A stretch of 64,000 nucleotides of DNA from Candidatus Melainabacteria bacterium (GTDB lineage Bacteria; Cyanobacteriota; Vampirovibrionia; 2-02-FULL-35-15), in assembly GCA_023250195.1 (NCBI GenBank), contig JAHFBF010000001.1, forward strand, positions 562,422 through 626,421. The letters are read 5' to 3'. Position 1 is the stretch's first letter, and each line of letters starts with the position of its first letter. Both the position numbers and the translations under genes were made by a program. Under the pieces are notes generated by a model, which was not told where the DNA came from, did no database searches, and was given only the letters and a program-made list of their open reading frames with translations. This document shows, in pieces, positions 40,883-49,831 of the stretch.

Positions 40883-42001
40883 ATGTCAGCTAAAGCAACG
40901 ACCTTTCAAAACTTAGATACAAATCAACAGGAACAATGGCGGTGCTATGTTCGTTTATTTTTTCTAATCATTTTTGCAGGTGTAATACTTGGAACATTTT
41001 GGTTTGGTTCACGTTATCCACAACTCATTGAAAAAGCTGCTCATATTACTACATTAACCCCACACTCCTTTATTAACTCATCAGAGTTAATTCCTGTAGC
41101 AGAACAACATAGTTTCTTGTCACGTGTATTTGCATCATTTATTAATTGGATTTGGTCAATGCGAATAGGAATGACTTTTGGTTTAGCTATGGGAGCATTG
41201 CTTCATACTCTTTTTGAGTTTTACCCACCAAAGTTAACAGGTAATATTTATCTAAATACTCTTAAAGGCATTATGATTGGCGCACCTGCTGGGGTATGTG
41301 TTAATTGTGCAGTTCCAGTTGCATGTGGAATTACTCGTAGTAAAAATAAAATTGAAACAGCTCTAGGCTTTATGTTTAGTTCACCCACCTTAAACTTTTT
41401 AGTTGTATCAATGGTCTTTGCATCACTTCCTTTGGCGTTTGGAATAATTCATTACAGTCTTATTGCTGTAATGCTATTAGTAATAGTGCCACTTCTAGTT
41501 TGGCTTTATCGTAAACAACAACCTGTTCTTGAAGAAACAGGAGCATGTGCAATCAACCTTAAAGATTCATTTTGCAAAGAAACAATATTAGAGAGTTTTA
41601 ATGGTGTTTTAAAAAGTTATGGTAAAAATCTTTTATCCCTTATTAAGTTTGCTATACCAATGATGTTAGTAGCTGCTGTTATTAGTTCTTTTGCAGTTGA
41701 GATTATTCCCTTCCAAACTATTTTTGGCAAAGTTAGTTTTATTGGGTTAGCTTTAACAGCACTAGTAACAGTATTACTTCCTGTTCCAATTGCAATGGAA
41801 GTAATAGTTGCCCATCATCTTTTTGTAAGCCATGTACCAGTACAATATGTAATGCTTTTCTTATTTACACTTGGTACTTACAGCATGCTACCAATGATTT
41901 ACCTCTGGAAAGAAGTATCCAAGACACTAGCAGTGAGCCTATATATTATTTTTGTTGTAATGGGAATTATTGCAGCTAATCTAATTCAGCTATTCCTATA
42001 G
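40883..42001 (+). CDS. DUF318/ArsP-type metal permease
   Basis: A 372-residue inner-membrane permease with about eight to ten transmembrane segments. GAPAGVCVNCAVPVACGI (near 135-150) carries two cysteines in a membrane helix, and SSPTLNFLVVSMVFASLP follows; both are family features (ArsP_1, SO_0444-like). ALVTVLLPVPIAMEVIVAHHL repeats the pattern in the second half. GGAGG precedes the ATG. The family exports organoarsenicals or Cu/Zn, and the neighbours favour a metal. It opens the rightward resistance cluster. Confidence 0.75.
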   Translation: MSAKATTFQNLDTNQQEQWRCYVRLFFLIIFAGVILGTFWFGSRYPQLIEKAAHITTLTPHSFINSSELIPVAEQHSFLSRVFASFINWIWSMRIGMTFGLAMGALLHTLFEFYPPKLTGNIYLNTLKGIMIGAPAGVCVNCAVPVACGITRSKNKIETALGFMFSSPTLNFLVVSMVFASLPLAFGIIHYSLIAVMLLVIVPLLVWLYRKQQPVLEETGACAINLKDSFCKETILESFNGVLKSYGKNLLSLIKFAIPMMLVAAVISSFAVEIIPFQTIFGKVSFIGLALTALVTVLLPVPIAMEVIVAHHLFVSHVPVQYVMLFLFTLGTYSMLPMIYLWKEVSKTLAVSLYIIFVVMGIIAANLIQLFL

Positions 42002-42109
42002 TAATTTTATATTGCAAGAAAGAAGATATTTATGATTATTTACCATCCCTATGGTTGATGCTCAATACTTAAGGAACTGATATATATTGCAGAAGTTTAA
42101 CATTAAACC

Positions 42110-42547
42110 ATGAATGATAAAACCAAATCAGGATTTGAAGATAGGCACGCTCGGCTTATAAAACTATTTAACAGTTATAAAGATGCTAAAAAAGAAAACT
42201 CTGTAAAGGCTAAAGAAATATTTAAAGACTTTGCTGATTGTCTGGAAAGACACATGAGGTGGGAAGAAAAGGTGTTATTTCCTATTCTGAGGAAAGACAA
42301 GAATACTGCACATGATAGTTTAATTGATTTAATTAGAACTGAACATATAAAAATATTAGCCTACTTAAAAGATTTGCAGGAAAAGATAGATAAGAATTTG
42401 GCTTTAGAAAAAGAGGAAGAAAGACTTATTCTTTACTTAATTCAACATGAAGAACTTGAAGATGAAGTAATACATCCAACAATCATTAAATTAATAAAAA
42501 ACAAGGAAGTAAAAGAAGATATTTTTGATTCTATAGATGATATTTGA
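42110..42547 (+). CDS. Hemerythrin HHE-domain protein
   Basis: A 145-residue four-helix protein expected to bind a di-iron site. Ligand-type residues are H in DRHARLIKLF, H in LERHMRWEEKVLFP with the following Glu, H in RTEHIKIL, and H-E-E-L-E-D-E in the last helix followed by HPT. HMRWEEKVLFPIL is the family's strongest motif. Possible roles are oxygen, nitric oxide or iron sensing or storage. It lies alone between the permease and the minus-strand copper genes. Confidence 0.85.
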   Translation: MNDKTKSGFEDRHARLIKLFNSYKDAKKENSVKAKEIFKDFADCLERHMRWEEKVLFPILRKDKNTAHDSLIDLIRTEHIKILAYLKDLQEKIDKNLALEKEEERLILYLIQHEELEDEVIHPTIIKLIKNKEVKEDIFDSIDDI

Positions 42548-42562
42548 GTTTACTTTATTACT

Positions 42563-42585
42563 CCTTCAAACCCAAAACTCACTTT
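42563..42585. repeat. 23-bp direct repeat, left copy
   Basis: CCTTCAAACCCAAAACTCA and four further bases, matching 59874-59896 with two mismatches in 23. On the minus strand both copies read K-[VL]-SFGFEG, so they may be remnants of one gene. They lie at the two ends of the 17-kb efflux cluster. Confidence 0.55.
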
Positions 42586-42605
42586 GGTGGCTATAAGTTT
42601 TTAAA

Positions 42606-42758
42606 TTATTTACAACAAAAGCAAGCAAGGCAACTGCATAGACTTGCACAATTACAAGTTAGCTTATTAATAAGTAAGATTGCCAACAGTAATAAAGCAG
42701 ATCCAAAAACTATAGTTGTTGGTTTATTTAACTGTTGAATATTTAGTAATTTATTCAT
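42606..42758 (-). CDS. Small membrane protein with cysteine-rich tail, 50 residues
   Basis: MNKLLNIQQLNKPTT, then a transmembrane helix (IVFGSALLLLAILLI), then a tail TCNCASLCSCLACFCCK with seven cysteines in the last 16 residues. AAGGAG precedes the ATG, and the gene begins 8 bp after the YHS-protein stop, so the two form an operon. The arrangement resembles a membrane-tethered metallothionein-like peptide. I know of no named family. An antisense frame at 42544-42738 is not convincing. Confidence 0.6.
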   Translation of the reverse strand: MNKLLNIQQLNKPTTIVFGSALLLLAILLINKLTCNCASLCSCLACFCCK

Positions 42759-42766
42759 AAAACTCC

Positions 42767-43069
42767 TTATGATTTTGTTTCAGAATTAATATATTGGTCT
42801 GGGTTTTTTAGAAATTGTTCCTTACACCCACCACAACAAAAGTAGTAAGTTTTGCCATTATATTCAGTTTTATCTGCTGCTTTACTTGGTAGTATCCATG
42901 TCTTCATAACAGGGCATTGTACTTTTTCTTCAGTTATTTGTTCCTGAGTTAATTGCTGTACTGAAGCACTATTATTGCTTTGGTTCCCACAACCACAAGC
43001 AATTGCATAACTAATTCCTGTTAAGGATAATACTGATAATAAGATAAAAATGTAAAGTTTTTTAATCAT
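42767..43069 (-). CDS. Exported YHS-domain metal-binding protein
   Basis: A 100-residue protein with a signal peptide (MIKKLYIFILLSVLSLTGISYAIA). CGCG follows just after cleavage. The YHS-type domain reads KVQCPVMKTWILPSKAADKTEYNGKTYYFCCGGCKEQFLKNPDQYI, with Cys in VQCPVM and CCGGC. Such domains bind copper or silver in periplasmic chaperones. It is divergent from the EGKCG protein gene across a region with a strong CsoR-type operator, which suggests copper induction. Confidence 0.85.
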   Translation of the reverse strand: MIKKLYIFILLSVLSLTGISYAIACGCGNQSNNSASVQQLTQEQITEEKVQCPVMKTWILPSKAADKTEYNGKTYYFCCGGCKEQFLKNPDQYINSETKS

Positions 43070-43104
43070 GATTTTTACCTAATTTAGCCCTTTTCTTTTT
43101 ATTA

Positions 43105-43130
43105 TACCCCAACCCCCATGGCAGGGGTAA
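43105..43130. promoter_or_regulatory. CsoR-type copper operator
   Basis: TACCCC, then ACCCCCATGGCAGGGGT (43112-43128): paired C and G tracts around an AT-containing centre, as in known CsoR boxes. It lies in the divergent promoter between the YHS protein and the EGKCG protein genes; a csoR-type gene follows at 43811. Confidence 0.65.
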
Positions 43131-43219
43131 TAAAATGGGTATACTAAAGATAAGAATTACATAAAATGATTATAATTTTGTTAAACTTAGCGATATCCCC
43201 AAATCAAGGAGAGTAAATC

Positions 43220-43744
43220 ATGAAAAAGAATAAAAAAGTAAGAAAGAGTTCAGTTATAGCTGCATTAGCAATTATGCTAGGAGTCCCTGTGCAGACTAAT
43301 GCCATAGATGATACTTTAAGAAATCACTTGTTCAGCTTAAAAGAGATTGGAAAAGAACCTACTTTGTTAGTAGAACATAACTGTGGAGAAGGAAAATGTG
43401 GTGGTGAAGGTAAGTGTGGTGGAGGAGCAGGTACAGTAACAAAGCCTGTTGAAGAAATAAAGCCACAACCACAAGAGACTACAGTAAAACCACCTGAAGA
43501 AGTAAAACCTCAGCCACAAGATACAACTGTAAAACCTACTGAAGAAGTGAAGCCTCAAGTGCAAGATGCTACTACAAAACCACCAGAGGAAGTAAAACCA
43601 CAACCACAGGCTCCTATAGCTAAACCTGTTGAAGTAAAAGTAGAGCCAAAGGTTATTGAAATAAAACCAAAAAGTGAAGAGACAAAAAATACTAAGCCAC
43701 TAAAAAGAAGTAAAAGACCTGAAAGAAAGACTAAGGCAAACTAG
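43220..43744 (+). CDS. Exported EGKCG-motif protein with proline-rich tandem repeats
   Basis: A 174-residue protein. Residues 1-28 are a signal peptide ending TNA. HNCGEGKCGGEGKCGGGAG (54-72) has the spaced E-G-K-C-G motif known from DUF2282/BufA1 bufferins, small copper-storing precursors. The next 75 residues are about four imperfect 17-residue repeats of the type KPPEEVKPQPQDTTV. The C-terminus is strongly basic (KRSKRPERKTKAN). GGAGAG precedes the ATG. It differs from ordinary bufferins by the Pro/Glu/Lys repeats. A periplasmic metal-binding or wall-associated role is likely. Confidence 0.65.
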   Translation: MKKNKKVRKSSVIAALAIMLGVPVQTNAIDDTLRNHLFSLKEIGKEPTLLVEHNCGEGKCGGEGKCGGGAGTVTKPVEEIKPQPQETTVKPPEEVKPQPQDTTVKPTEEVKPQVQDATTKPPEEVKPQPQAPIAKPVEVKVEPKVIEIKPKSEETKNTKPLKRSKRPERKTKAN

Positions 43745-43810
43745 GGACTATTACTATCGTTTAAACTTCATTAAGAGACAGTAGTCTTAAAGAAAAAGAA
43801 AGGAATAATT

Positions 43811-44086
43811 ATGCTACATCAAAATCCAAAAGTTAAAAAAGATGTTCTCAAGCGTTTATCATTCATTATTGGACACCTTAAAGGTGTTAGCAATATGGTT
43901 GAAGAAGATAAATACTGCATTGATGTAGTTAAACAAATACAAGCAGTTCAATCTGCACTGAACAAAGTTACTGAGATTGTACTAGAAGACCACCTTAAAA
44001 CTTGTGTAAGCCATGCAATTAAAAAAGGTGAAGGGCACAAATTAATAAAAGAAGTAATGGAAACTATTAAGCAAACTAACAAATAA
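43811..44086 (+). CDS. csoR: CsoR/RcnR-family metal-responsive repressor
   Basis: A 91-residue all-helical regulator (DUF156). KKDVLKRLSFIIGHLKGVSNMVEEDKYCIDVVKQIQAVQSAL is diagnostic. The Cu(I)-type ligands are Cys in DKYCIDV and, in the next helix, His and Cys in EDHLKTCV. These fit the C-H-C set of CsoR and not the set of RcnR. AAAGAAAGGAATAATT precedes the ATG. It starts the csoR-cusC-cusB-cusA operon with only 3 bp to the next gene, and probably binds the operator at 43105-43130. Confidence 0.88.
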   Translation: MLHQNPKVKKDVLKRLSFIIGHLKGVSNMVEEDKYCIDVVKQIQAVQSALNKVTEIVLEDHLKTCVSHAIKKGEGHKLIKEVMETIKQTNK

Positions 44087-44089
44087 TTT

Positions 44090-45385
44090 ATGTTTAAAAA
44101 AACAACAATTTTCTTATTTGTTTTGATGCTGGTATTTAAGCCATGCTTTGCAGAAAATACTGGAACAATTGACTTGAATAGTGCAAATGAGGGAACTACT
44201 AAGACAACATCCTTGCAAGAGTTAATTCAGGAAGCTACATCTAAAAATCCTTTACTTCTATCACTTGGTTATCAAATTACAGCTCAAGGTGCTAGAGCAT
44301 CATGGATTAAAGTAAGACCAGACCCAACGTTTACAAACTCAACAAACACTGACAAGTATCCATTCAGATATCAATCACTTGGTGCAGACCCAGTAAATCA
44401 AGTTCAATTCTCACTAGGGCAAGATTTTCCATTTCCTGGCAAACTTAAATTAAAAGGCAGGGTGGAAACATCAGAACTTTCAAAGATTAAACAAGACTAT
44501 GACCTGGTAAAACTTGAGCTTACTAGCAGATTAAAAAAAGCATATTATGATTTATTTTTTACAACCAAATCTCTTGAAATCACAGAAGAAATAAAATTAT
44601 TGCTTGAAACACTTGCTAACACAGTAAAAGCAAAATATGAAGTGGGCGAAGGAAATCAGCAAGATTTACTAAAACTACAGCTTGAAGTTTCTAAGCTGCT
44701 TGATTTAATTGAAACATTAAAAAAAGATAGAGAAGTTTTTATTAGTGAAATTAATAGCATAGTTGTAAGACCTCAAGGGACAGACATTGAAGAATTAGAA
44801 GAAGTAACAAAACAACCAGTCAGTCTTAAACTTTCAGAGCTTCTAGGAATGTACAAAGAACGATATCCGCTTTTACTTGGTCAAAAAGCATTAATTGAAA
44901 AAAGCCAGTATGGAATTAAACTGGCAAAGAAAGAATATTATCCTGATTATAGTTTTGAAGGTGGCTATGGGCTAAGAAGCCAGCCATTTTCACCTATGTA
45001 CATATTTCAGGTAATGACCTCACTTCCAGTTTATTACCGTTCAAAACAAAGAAAACAAGTAGAGGAAGCAGTTGCAAGTCTTAAAGCACAAGAAGAAAAC
45101 TATCATGCAATAGTTATTGAAGCTGAAAAGAAAATAAAGAACCTCCATATTCAAATTGAAAAAAATAATACTCTGCTTGAACTTTTAGAGACTGGTCTAA
45201 TCCCACAAGCAAGATTGACCCTTGATGCTTCAGTTGCTGCATATAAGGTAGATAAGACTGACTTTTTGAATCTGCTAGACAACATAAGAACTTTACTTGA
45301 GTTTCAAATTAAATACTATAAGCGTTTAACAGATTACCAAAAAGCTATTGCTGAGCTTGAACCATTAGTAGGGAGAGAATTATGA
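44090..45385 (+). CDS. TolC-family outer-membrane factor of a Cus-like pump
   Basis: A 431-residue outer-membrane efflux protein. A signal peptide (FKKTTIFLFVLMLVFKPCFA) is followed by paired TolC repeats with long helices, including LKKAYYDLFFTTKSLEITEE and the second-repeat counterpart YHAIVIEAEKKIKNLHIQIE. LSLGQDFPFPGKLKLKG is typical of the metal-pump subgroup. It overlaps the adaptor gene by 4 bp. It would form the outer-membrane exit duct. Confidence 0.88.
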   Translation: MFKKTTIFLFVLMLVFKPCFAENTGTIDLNSANEGTTKTTSLQELIQEATSKNPLLLSLGYQITAQGARASWIKVRPDPTFTNSTNTDKYPFRYQSLGADPVNQVQFSLGQDFPFPGKLKLKGRVETSELSKIKQDYDLVKLELTSRLKKAYYDLFFTTKSLEITEEIKLLLETLANTVKAKYEVGEGNQQDLLKLQLEVSKLLDLIETLKKDREVFISEINSIVVRPQGTDIEELEEVTKQPVSLKLSELLGMYKERYPLLLGQKALIEKSQYGIKLAKKEYYPDYSFEGGYGLRSQPFSPMYIFQVMTSLPVYYRSKQRKQVEEAVASLKAQEENYHAIVIEAEKKIKNLHIQIEKNNTLLELLETGLIPQARLTLDASVAAYKVDKTDFLNLLDNIRTLLEFQIKYYKRLTDYQKAIAELEPLVGREL

Positions 45386-46689
45386 AAAATATTTTAAAAA
45401 TACTTGTAATAGTTACTATATCAGTATCCATTGGTTTTGGAATCGCAAAGTTTAACCTTATTCCAAACTTTTTTTCAAAGAGTCAACAAGCTAAAAGTAC
45501 ATTATATGTTTGTCCTATGCACCCTACTTACACCAGTGATAGACCAGGTGATTGTCCAATCTGTGGGATGAGACTTGTAAAAAAAGAAGGAAGTAAAAAT
45601 GCAAAAATTGTTGAAAGAAAAATGCCAATGGATATGGAAGAAGGAAAAGAAGAGTCTTTTAAATTAGAAATTGACCCTGCCAAACAACAATATATCGGTA
45701 TTAAAGTAACTAAAGCAATTAAAAAAGATGCGAAGAAAGAAATTAAAGCACTAGGCACTATTGTTCCTGATGAAACTAAACTAACTCACATACATACCAA
45801 GTTTTCAGGTTATGTACATCATGTTTTTGCAGATTACGAGGGTAAGTTAATTCAAAAAGGTCAACCACTGTTTACGGTTTATAGTCCTGAACTTGTAAGC
45901 ACTCAAGAGGAATATTTGCTTGCACTTGAAGCAGAAAAAAAATTAAAAGGAAACAGATTTCCAGAAATTGATAAATCTCAAAGTGCTTTAGTTGAAGCTG
46001 CAAAAAGAAGACTAGAATTGTGGGATATTACAGATGAGCAAATAAATAAATTAAGAGAAACAAAACAAGCTACTAAAGAACTAACAATTTATTCCCATGT
46101 AGATGGATTTATAACAAAAAGAGAGGTCTTTGAAGGAACAGAGATTGCACCACATGAAACACTCTACGACATTGCAGATTTATCTAAGGTCTGGGTTTTT
46201 GTTGAAGTTTATGAAGTTGACTTGCCTTTTGTAATGATTGGTCAAAGTGCAACAATTAATTTCCAATATGGAGGAGAAAAATCACTTACTGGAAAAATCA
46301 CATACATTTCTCCTGTAATTGACCCAACAACTAGGACAGCAAAGGTAAGGCTTGAAGTAAATAATTCTGGATATAAATTGAAGCCTGATATGTATGTAAA
46401 TGCTGTCATATTAAGTGATGTTGGTAAACAAATTGTTGTACCCACAAGAGCAGTAATTGATAGTGGAGAAAGAAAAATAGTTTTTGTTAAGTCGGGAAAG
46501 GGACAATTTACTCCACAAGAAGTAGAGCTAGGTCCTGAAGTAAATGACGAACGTGTAATTTATTCTGGTTTAAATGAAGGAGATGAAGTAGTAACTGATG
46601 GTAATTTTCTTCTTGATTCAGAAAGTAACTTAGAGACTGCACTCCAGCAGATGAAAACAACAGGTGGTCATGGTGGTCACAAGATGTAG
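45382..46689 (+). CDS. CusB-like RND periplasmic adaptor with heavy-metal-binding domain
   Basis: A 435-residue membrane-fusion protein. It has an N-terminal anchor (ILVIVTISVSIGFGIAKF). A small metal-binding domain follows: LYVCPMHPTYTSDRPGDCPICGM (40-62), typical of Cus/Sil adaptors. The barrel-sandwich hybrid is FSGYVHHVFADYEGKLIQKGQPLFTVYSPEL, then hairpin helices and beta-barrel (GQSATINFQYGGEKSLTGKITYISPVIDPTTRT). The C-terminus ends GGHGGHKM, a His/Met metal site. The gene overlaps its neighbour upstream by 4 bp. Confidence 0.92.
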   Translation: MKNILKILVIVTISVSIGFGIAKFNLIPNFFSKSQQAKSTLYVCPMHPTYTSDRPGDCPICGMRLVKKEGSKNAKIVERKMPMDMEEGKEESFKLEIDPAKQQYIGIKVTKAIKKDAKKEIKALGTIVPDETKLTHIHTKFSGYVHHVFADYEGKLIQKGQPLFTVYSPELVSTQEEYLLALEAEKKLKGNRFPEIDKSQSALVEAAKRRLELWDITDEQINKLRETKQATKELTIYSHVDGFITKREVFEGTEIAPHETLYDIADLSKVWVFVEVYEVDLPFVMIGQSATINFQYGGEKSLTGKITYISPVIDPTTRTAKVRLEVNNSGYKLKPDMYVNAVILSDVGKQIVVPTRAVIDSGERKIVFVKSGKGQFTPQEVELGPEVNDERVIYSGLNEGDEVVTDGNFLLDSESNLETALQQMKTTGGHGGHKM

Positions 46690-46705
46690 GTAACATAGGT
46701 AAGAA

Positions 46706-49700
46706 ATGATAAACAAAATTATTGATTATTGTGGAAAGAACTTATTAATTGTTTTCATTTTTATTATTTTTTTTACAGTGGGTTCAGTAGTAGCTATAAA
46801 AAGTGTTCCACTTGATGCAATTCCTGATCTAAGTGATGTCCAAGTAATTGTTTTTACTGAATGGAAAGGAAGAAATCCAAGAATAATTGAAGACCAGATT
46901 ACTTATCCTATTGTTACAAAACTCCTTTCTGCTCCTAAAGTAAAAGTTGTAAGAGGACAATCGTTTTTTGGTCTTTCATTTATTTATGCAATATTTGAAG
47001 ATGGTACTGATATTTACTGGGCTCGTAGTAGAGTACTTGAATATTTAAACAGTATTAAAGGTAAACTTCCCAAAGAAGTTAATCCAACCATTGGTCCTGA
47101 TGCAACTGGCGTAGGCTGGGTTTATCAATATATTCTTTTAGATAAGCACAATAAATACGATCTTGCTCAACTTAGAACATTTAATGACTGGTACTTAAGG
47201 TATTGGCTTGCGTCTGTTGCTGGTGTTAGTGAAGTAGCAAGTGTTGGTGGATATGAAAAACAGTATCAAGTAGAAGTTGACCCAAATAAACTAAGAGCTT
47301 ACAAAATATCAATCCAAAAAGTAATAGAAGCTATAAGAAGCAGTAATAATGATACAGGTGCAAGAAGTTTAGAGCTTGCAGGGCATGAGTTTCTTATAAA
47401 TGTTTCTGGCTACATTAAAAAGGTAGAAGATGTTGAAAAGGTTGTATTAGGTACAAAACCAAATGGTGTTCCAATTAGGGTAAGTGATGTAGCTTATGTT
47501 CATCTTGGACCTAACATGAGACGTGGAGTTGCTGATTATAACGGAAAAGGTGAAGTAGTCGGTGGAATAATTGTAATGCGTCATGGAGAAAATGCACTCC
47601 ATGTTATTGACCGTGTTAAAGAAAAAATCAATGATATAAAGAAAAGTCTGCCAAAAGGGGTAGAAATTGTCCCTGTTTATGACCGTTCTGATTTAATTTT
47701 AAAATCAATTGATACTTTAAAAAGAACCTTAATTGAAGAATCAATAGTTGTAGCACTTGTAATTATTATTTTCTTATTTCACCTCCCTAGTTCTTTTGTT
47801 GTAATTATTACTCTGCCAATTGCAGTAATGATGTCATTTATTCCAATGTATTTTATGGGTTTAACTTCAAATATTATGTCTCTTGGTGGAATAGCAATTG
47901 CAATTGGGGCAATGGTAGATTCTGCAATTGTAATGGTTGAAAATGCACATAAACATCTTGAAAGATGGGAAGAAACCGGAAAGAAAGAACCCAGAATACA
48001 AGTGATTATGAACGCTGCAAAAGAAGTTGGTCAACCATTATTTTTTGCACTCCTTATTATTACTGTATCTTTTATGCCAATCTTTGCTCTTGAAGCACAA
48101 GAAGGAAGGTTATTTAAACCACTTGCTTACACCAAAACTTTTTCAATGTTCTTTGCAGCTCTCTTATCTATTACTTTAATTCCAGCTCTAATGGGAATCT
48201 TTATTAGAGGGAAAATACAACCAGAAACACATAACCCTATAAACAGGTTTTTAATTAAAGTCTATGACCCAATAATTAGGTATGTTTTAAAAGCACCAAA
48301 AATGGTAATTGCAATTAGCGGACTAATCTTTATTTTAAGTTTGCCAGTAATTGGAAGTTTAGGTTCTGAGTTTATGCCACCTTTAAATGAAGGTACTCTT
48401 TTATATATGCCAAGTTCATTACCAGGTATTGGTATTTCTGAAGCGTCAAGGCTCTTACAGATTCAAGACAAGATAATTAAAAAGGTTCCTGAGGTTTTAT
48501 CTGTTTTTGGGAAAGTAGGTAGAGCTGATACATCAACAGATCCAGCACCACTTGATATGTATGAAACTATTATTAATTTAAAACCAAAAGAAAAATGGAG
48601 ACCTGGAATTACTTGGGATAAGTTGATTGAAGAGTTAGATAAATTATTAAAACTTCCAGGTACAACCAATGCCTGGACAATGCCCATAAAAACCAGATTA
48701 GATATGCTGACAACTGGTGTAAGAACTCCAATTGGAATTAAAATATTTGGTTCTGATTTAAAAGTAATAGAACAAATTGGACAAGAAATTGAAAGATTGA
48801 TAAAAAATGTAAAAGGTACAAGAAGTGTTTATGCTGAACGTGCTGGTTCTGGATATTATATGAATATAAATATTGACAGAGAGAAGATTGCAAGACATGG
48901 ATTAACTATAGAAAGTGTTGAAATGGTTATTGAATCAGCACTTGGCGGTGAAGAACTGACAACTACAGTTGAAGGCAAGGAAAGATATACAGTAAATGTT
49001 AGATATTTGCGTGAACTTAGAGATACACCAGAAAAAATAAAAAATATTTATATTGAATCACCACTTGGATATCAGATTCCACTTTCTGAAGTTGCTGAGG
49101 TAAAACTTGAAACTGGTCCAATGCAAATAAGAGATGAAGATGCTTCCCTAGTCGGTTTTGTTTATATTGATATAACAGATAGAGATATTGGTAGTTATGT
49201 AGATGATGCTAAAAAAGTTTTAAATAAAGAATTAAAATTGCCTGCTGGTTATGGACTTGAATGGACTGGACAATATGAGTTCTTACAAAGAATTGAAAAA
49301 AGATTAGCTCTAATTATTCCTCTTACTATATTTATTATTTTCTTTTTCCATTACATGGCATTTAATTCAACTATAAAGTCTTTAATGGTAATGCTTTCTG
49401 TTCCCTTTGCACTAATTGGTAGTTTATGGTTTTTACTTTTGTATAAGTTTCATTTTAGTGTTGCTGTTGGAGTTGGCTTAATTGCACTTATGGGAGTAGC
49501 AATTGAAACAGCTATTGTTATGATTATATTTCTTGATGAGGCTTACGAGAGACATTTAAAAGCTGGAAGATTAAATACCATAAAAGATTTAGAAGATGCA
49601 GTACATGAAGGTGCAGTTCAAAGAGTAAGACCAAAGTTAATGACAGTATGTGTTGGAATAGCTGGACTTCTTCCAATCATGTGGAGTCATGGAGCTGGTG

Positions 49701-49831
49701 CAGATGTAATGCAAAGAATTGCAGCACCTATGATTGGTGGATTGATTACCTCTACCATTTTAGTTTTGGTTATTGTACCTGCGATTTATTTTTTGTGGAG
49801 GAAAAAAGAGCTTTCAAAGACAAATCAATGA
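46706..49831 (+). CDS. CusA-like heavy-metal RND efflux transporter
   Basis: A 1041-residue inner-membrane proton-driven pump with 12 transmembrane segments and two large periplasmic loops. Diagnostic segments are VPLDAIPDLSDVQVIVFTEWKGRNP, TDIYWARSRVLEYL, PVYDRSDLI and GAMVDSAIVMVENAHKHLERW, whose acidic residue carries protons. LNEGTLLYMPSSLPGI, TPIGIKIFG and VYAERAGSGYYMNI are CusA-type blocks; together they favour Cu(I)/Ag(I). It completes the csoR-cusCBA operon and converges with the MerR-type gene (stops at 49831/49832). Confidence 0.94.
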   Translation: MINKIIDYCGKNLLIVFIFIIFFTVGSVVAIKSVPLDAIPDLSDVQVIVFTEWKGRNPRIIEDQITYPIVTKLLSAPKVKVVRGQSFFGLSFIYAIFEDGTDIYWARSRVLEYLNSIKGKLPKEVNPTIGPDATGVGWVYQYILLDKHNKYDLAQLRTFNDWYLRYWLASVAGVSEVASVGGYEKQYQVEVDPNKLRAYKISIQKVIEAIRSSNNDTGARSLELAGHEFLINVSGYIKKVEDVEKVVLGTKPNGVPIRVSDVAYVHLGPNMRRGVADYNGKGEVVGGIIVMRHGENALHVIDRVKEKINDIKKSLPKGVEIVPVYDRSDLILKSIDTLKRTLIEESIVVALVIIIFLFHLPSSFVVIITLPIAVMMSFIPMYFMGLTSNIMSLGGIAIAIGAMVDSAIVMVENAHKHLERWEETGKKEPRIQVIMNAAKEVGQPLFFALLIITVSFMPIFALEAQEGRLFKPLAYTKTFSMFFAALLSITLIPALMGIFIRGKIQPETHNPINRFLIKVYDPIIRYVLKAPKMVIAISGLIFILSLPVIGSLGSEFMPPLNEGTLLYMPSSLPGIGISEASRLLQIQDKIIKKVPEVLSVFGKVGRADTSTDPAPLDMYETIINLKPKEKWRPGITWDKLIEELDKLLKLPGTTNAWTMPIKTRLDMLTTGVRTPIGIKIFGSDLKVIEQIGQEIERLIKNVKGTRSVYAERAGSGYYMNINIDREKIARHGLTIESVEMVIESALGGEELTTTVEGKERYTVNVRYLRELRDTPEKIKNIYIESPLGYQIPLSEVAEVKLETGPMQIRDEDASLVGFVYIDITDRDIGSYVDDAKKVLNKELKLPAGYGLEWTGQYEFLQRIEKRLALIIPLTIFIIFFFHYMAFNSTIKSLMVMLSVPFALIGSLWFLLLYKFHFSVAVGVGLIALMGVAIETAIVMIIFLDEAYERHLKAGRLNTIKDLEDAVHEGAVQRVRPKLMTVCVGIAGLLPIMWSHGAGADVMQRIAAPMIGGLITSTILVLVIVPAIYFLWRKKELSKTNQ

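Noticed and set aside
42544-42738. Plus-strand open frame of 64 codons starting with TTG after the hemerythrin gene
   Set aside because: It has no ribosome binding site and lies antisense to the better-supported 50-residue cysteine-rich gene at 42606-42758, which has AAGGAG and operon context.
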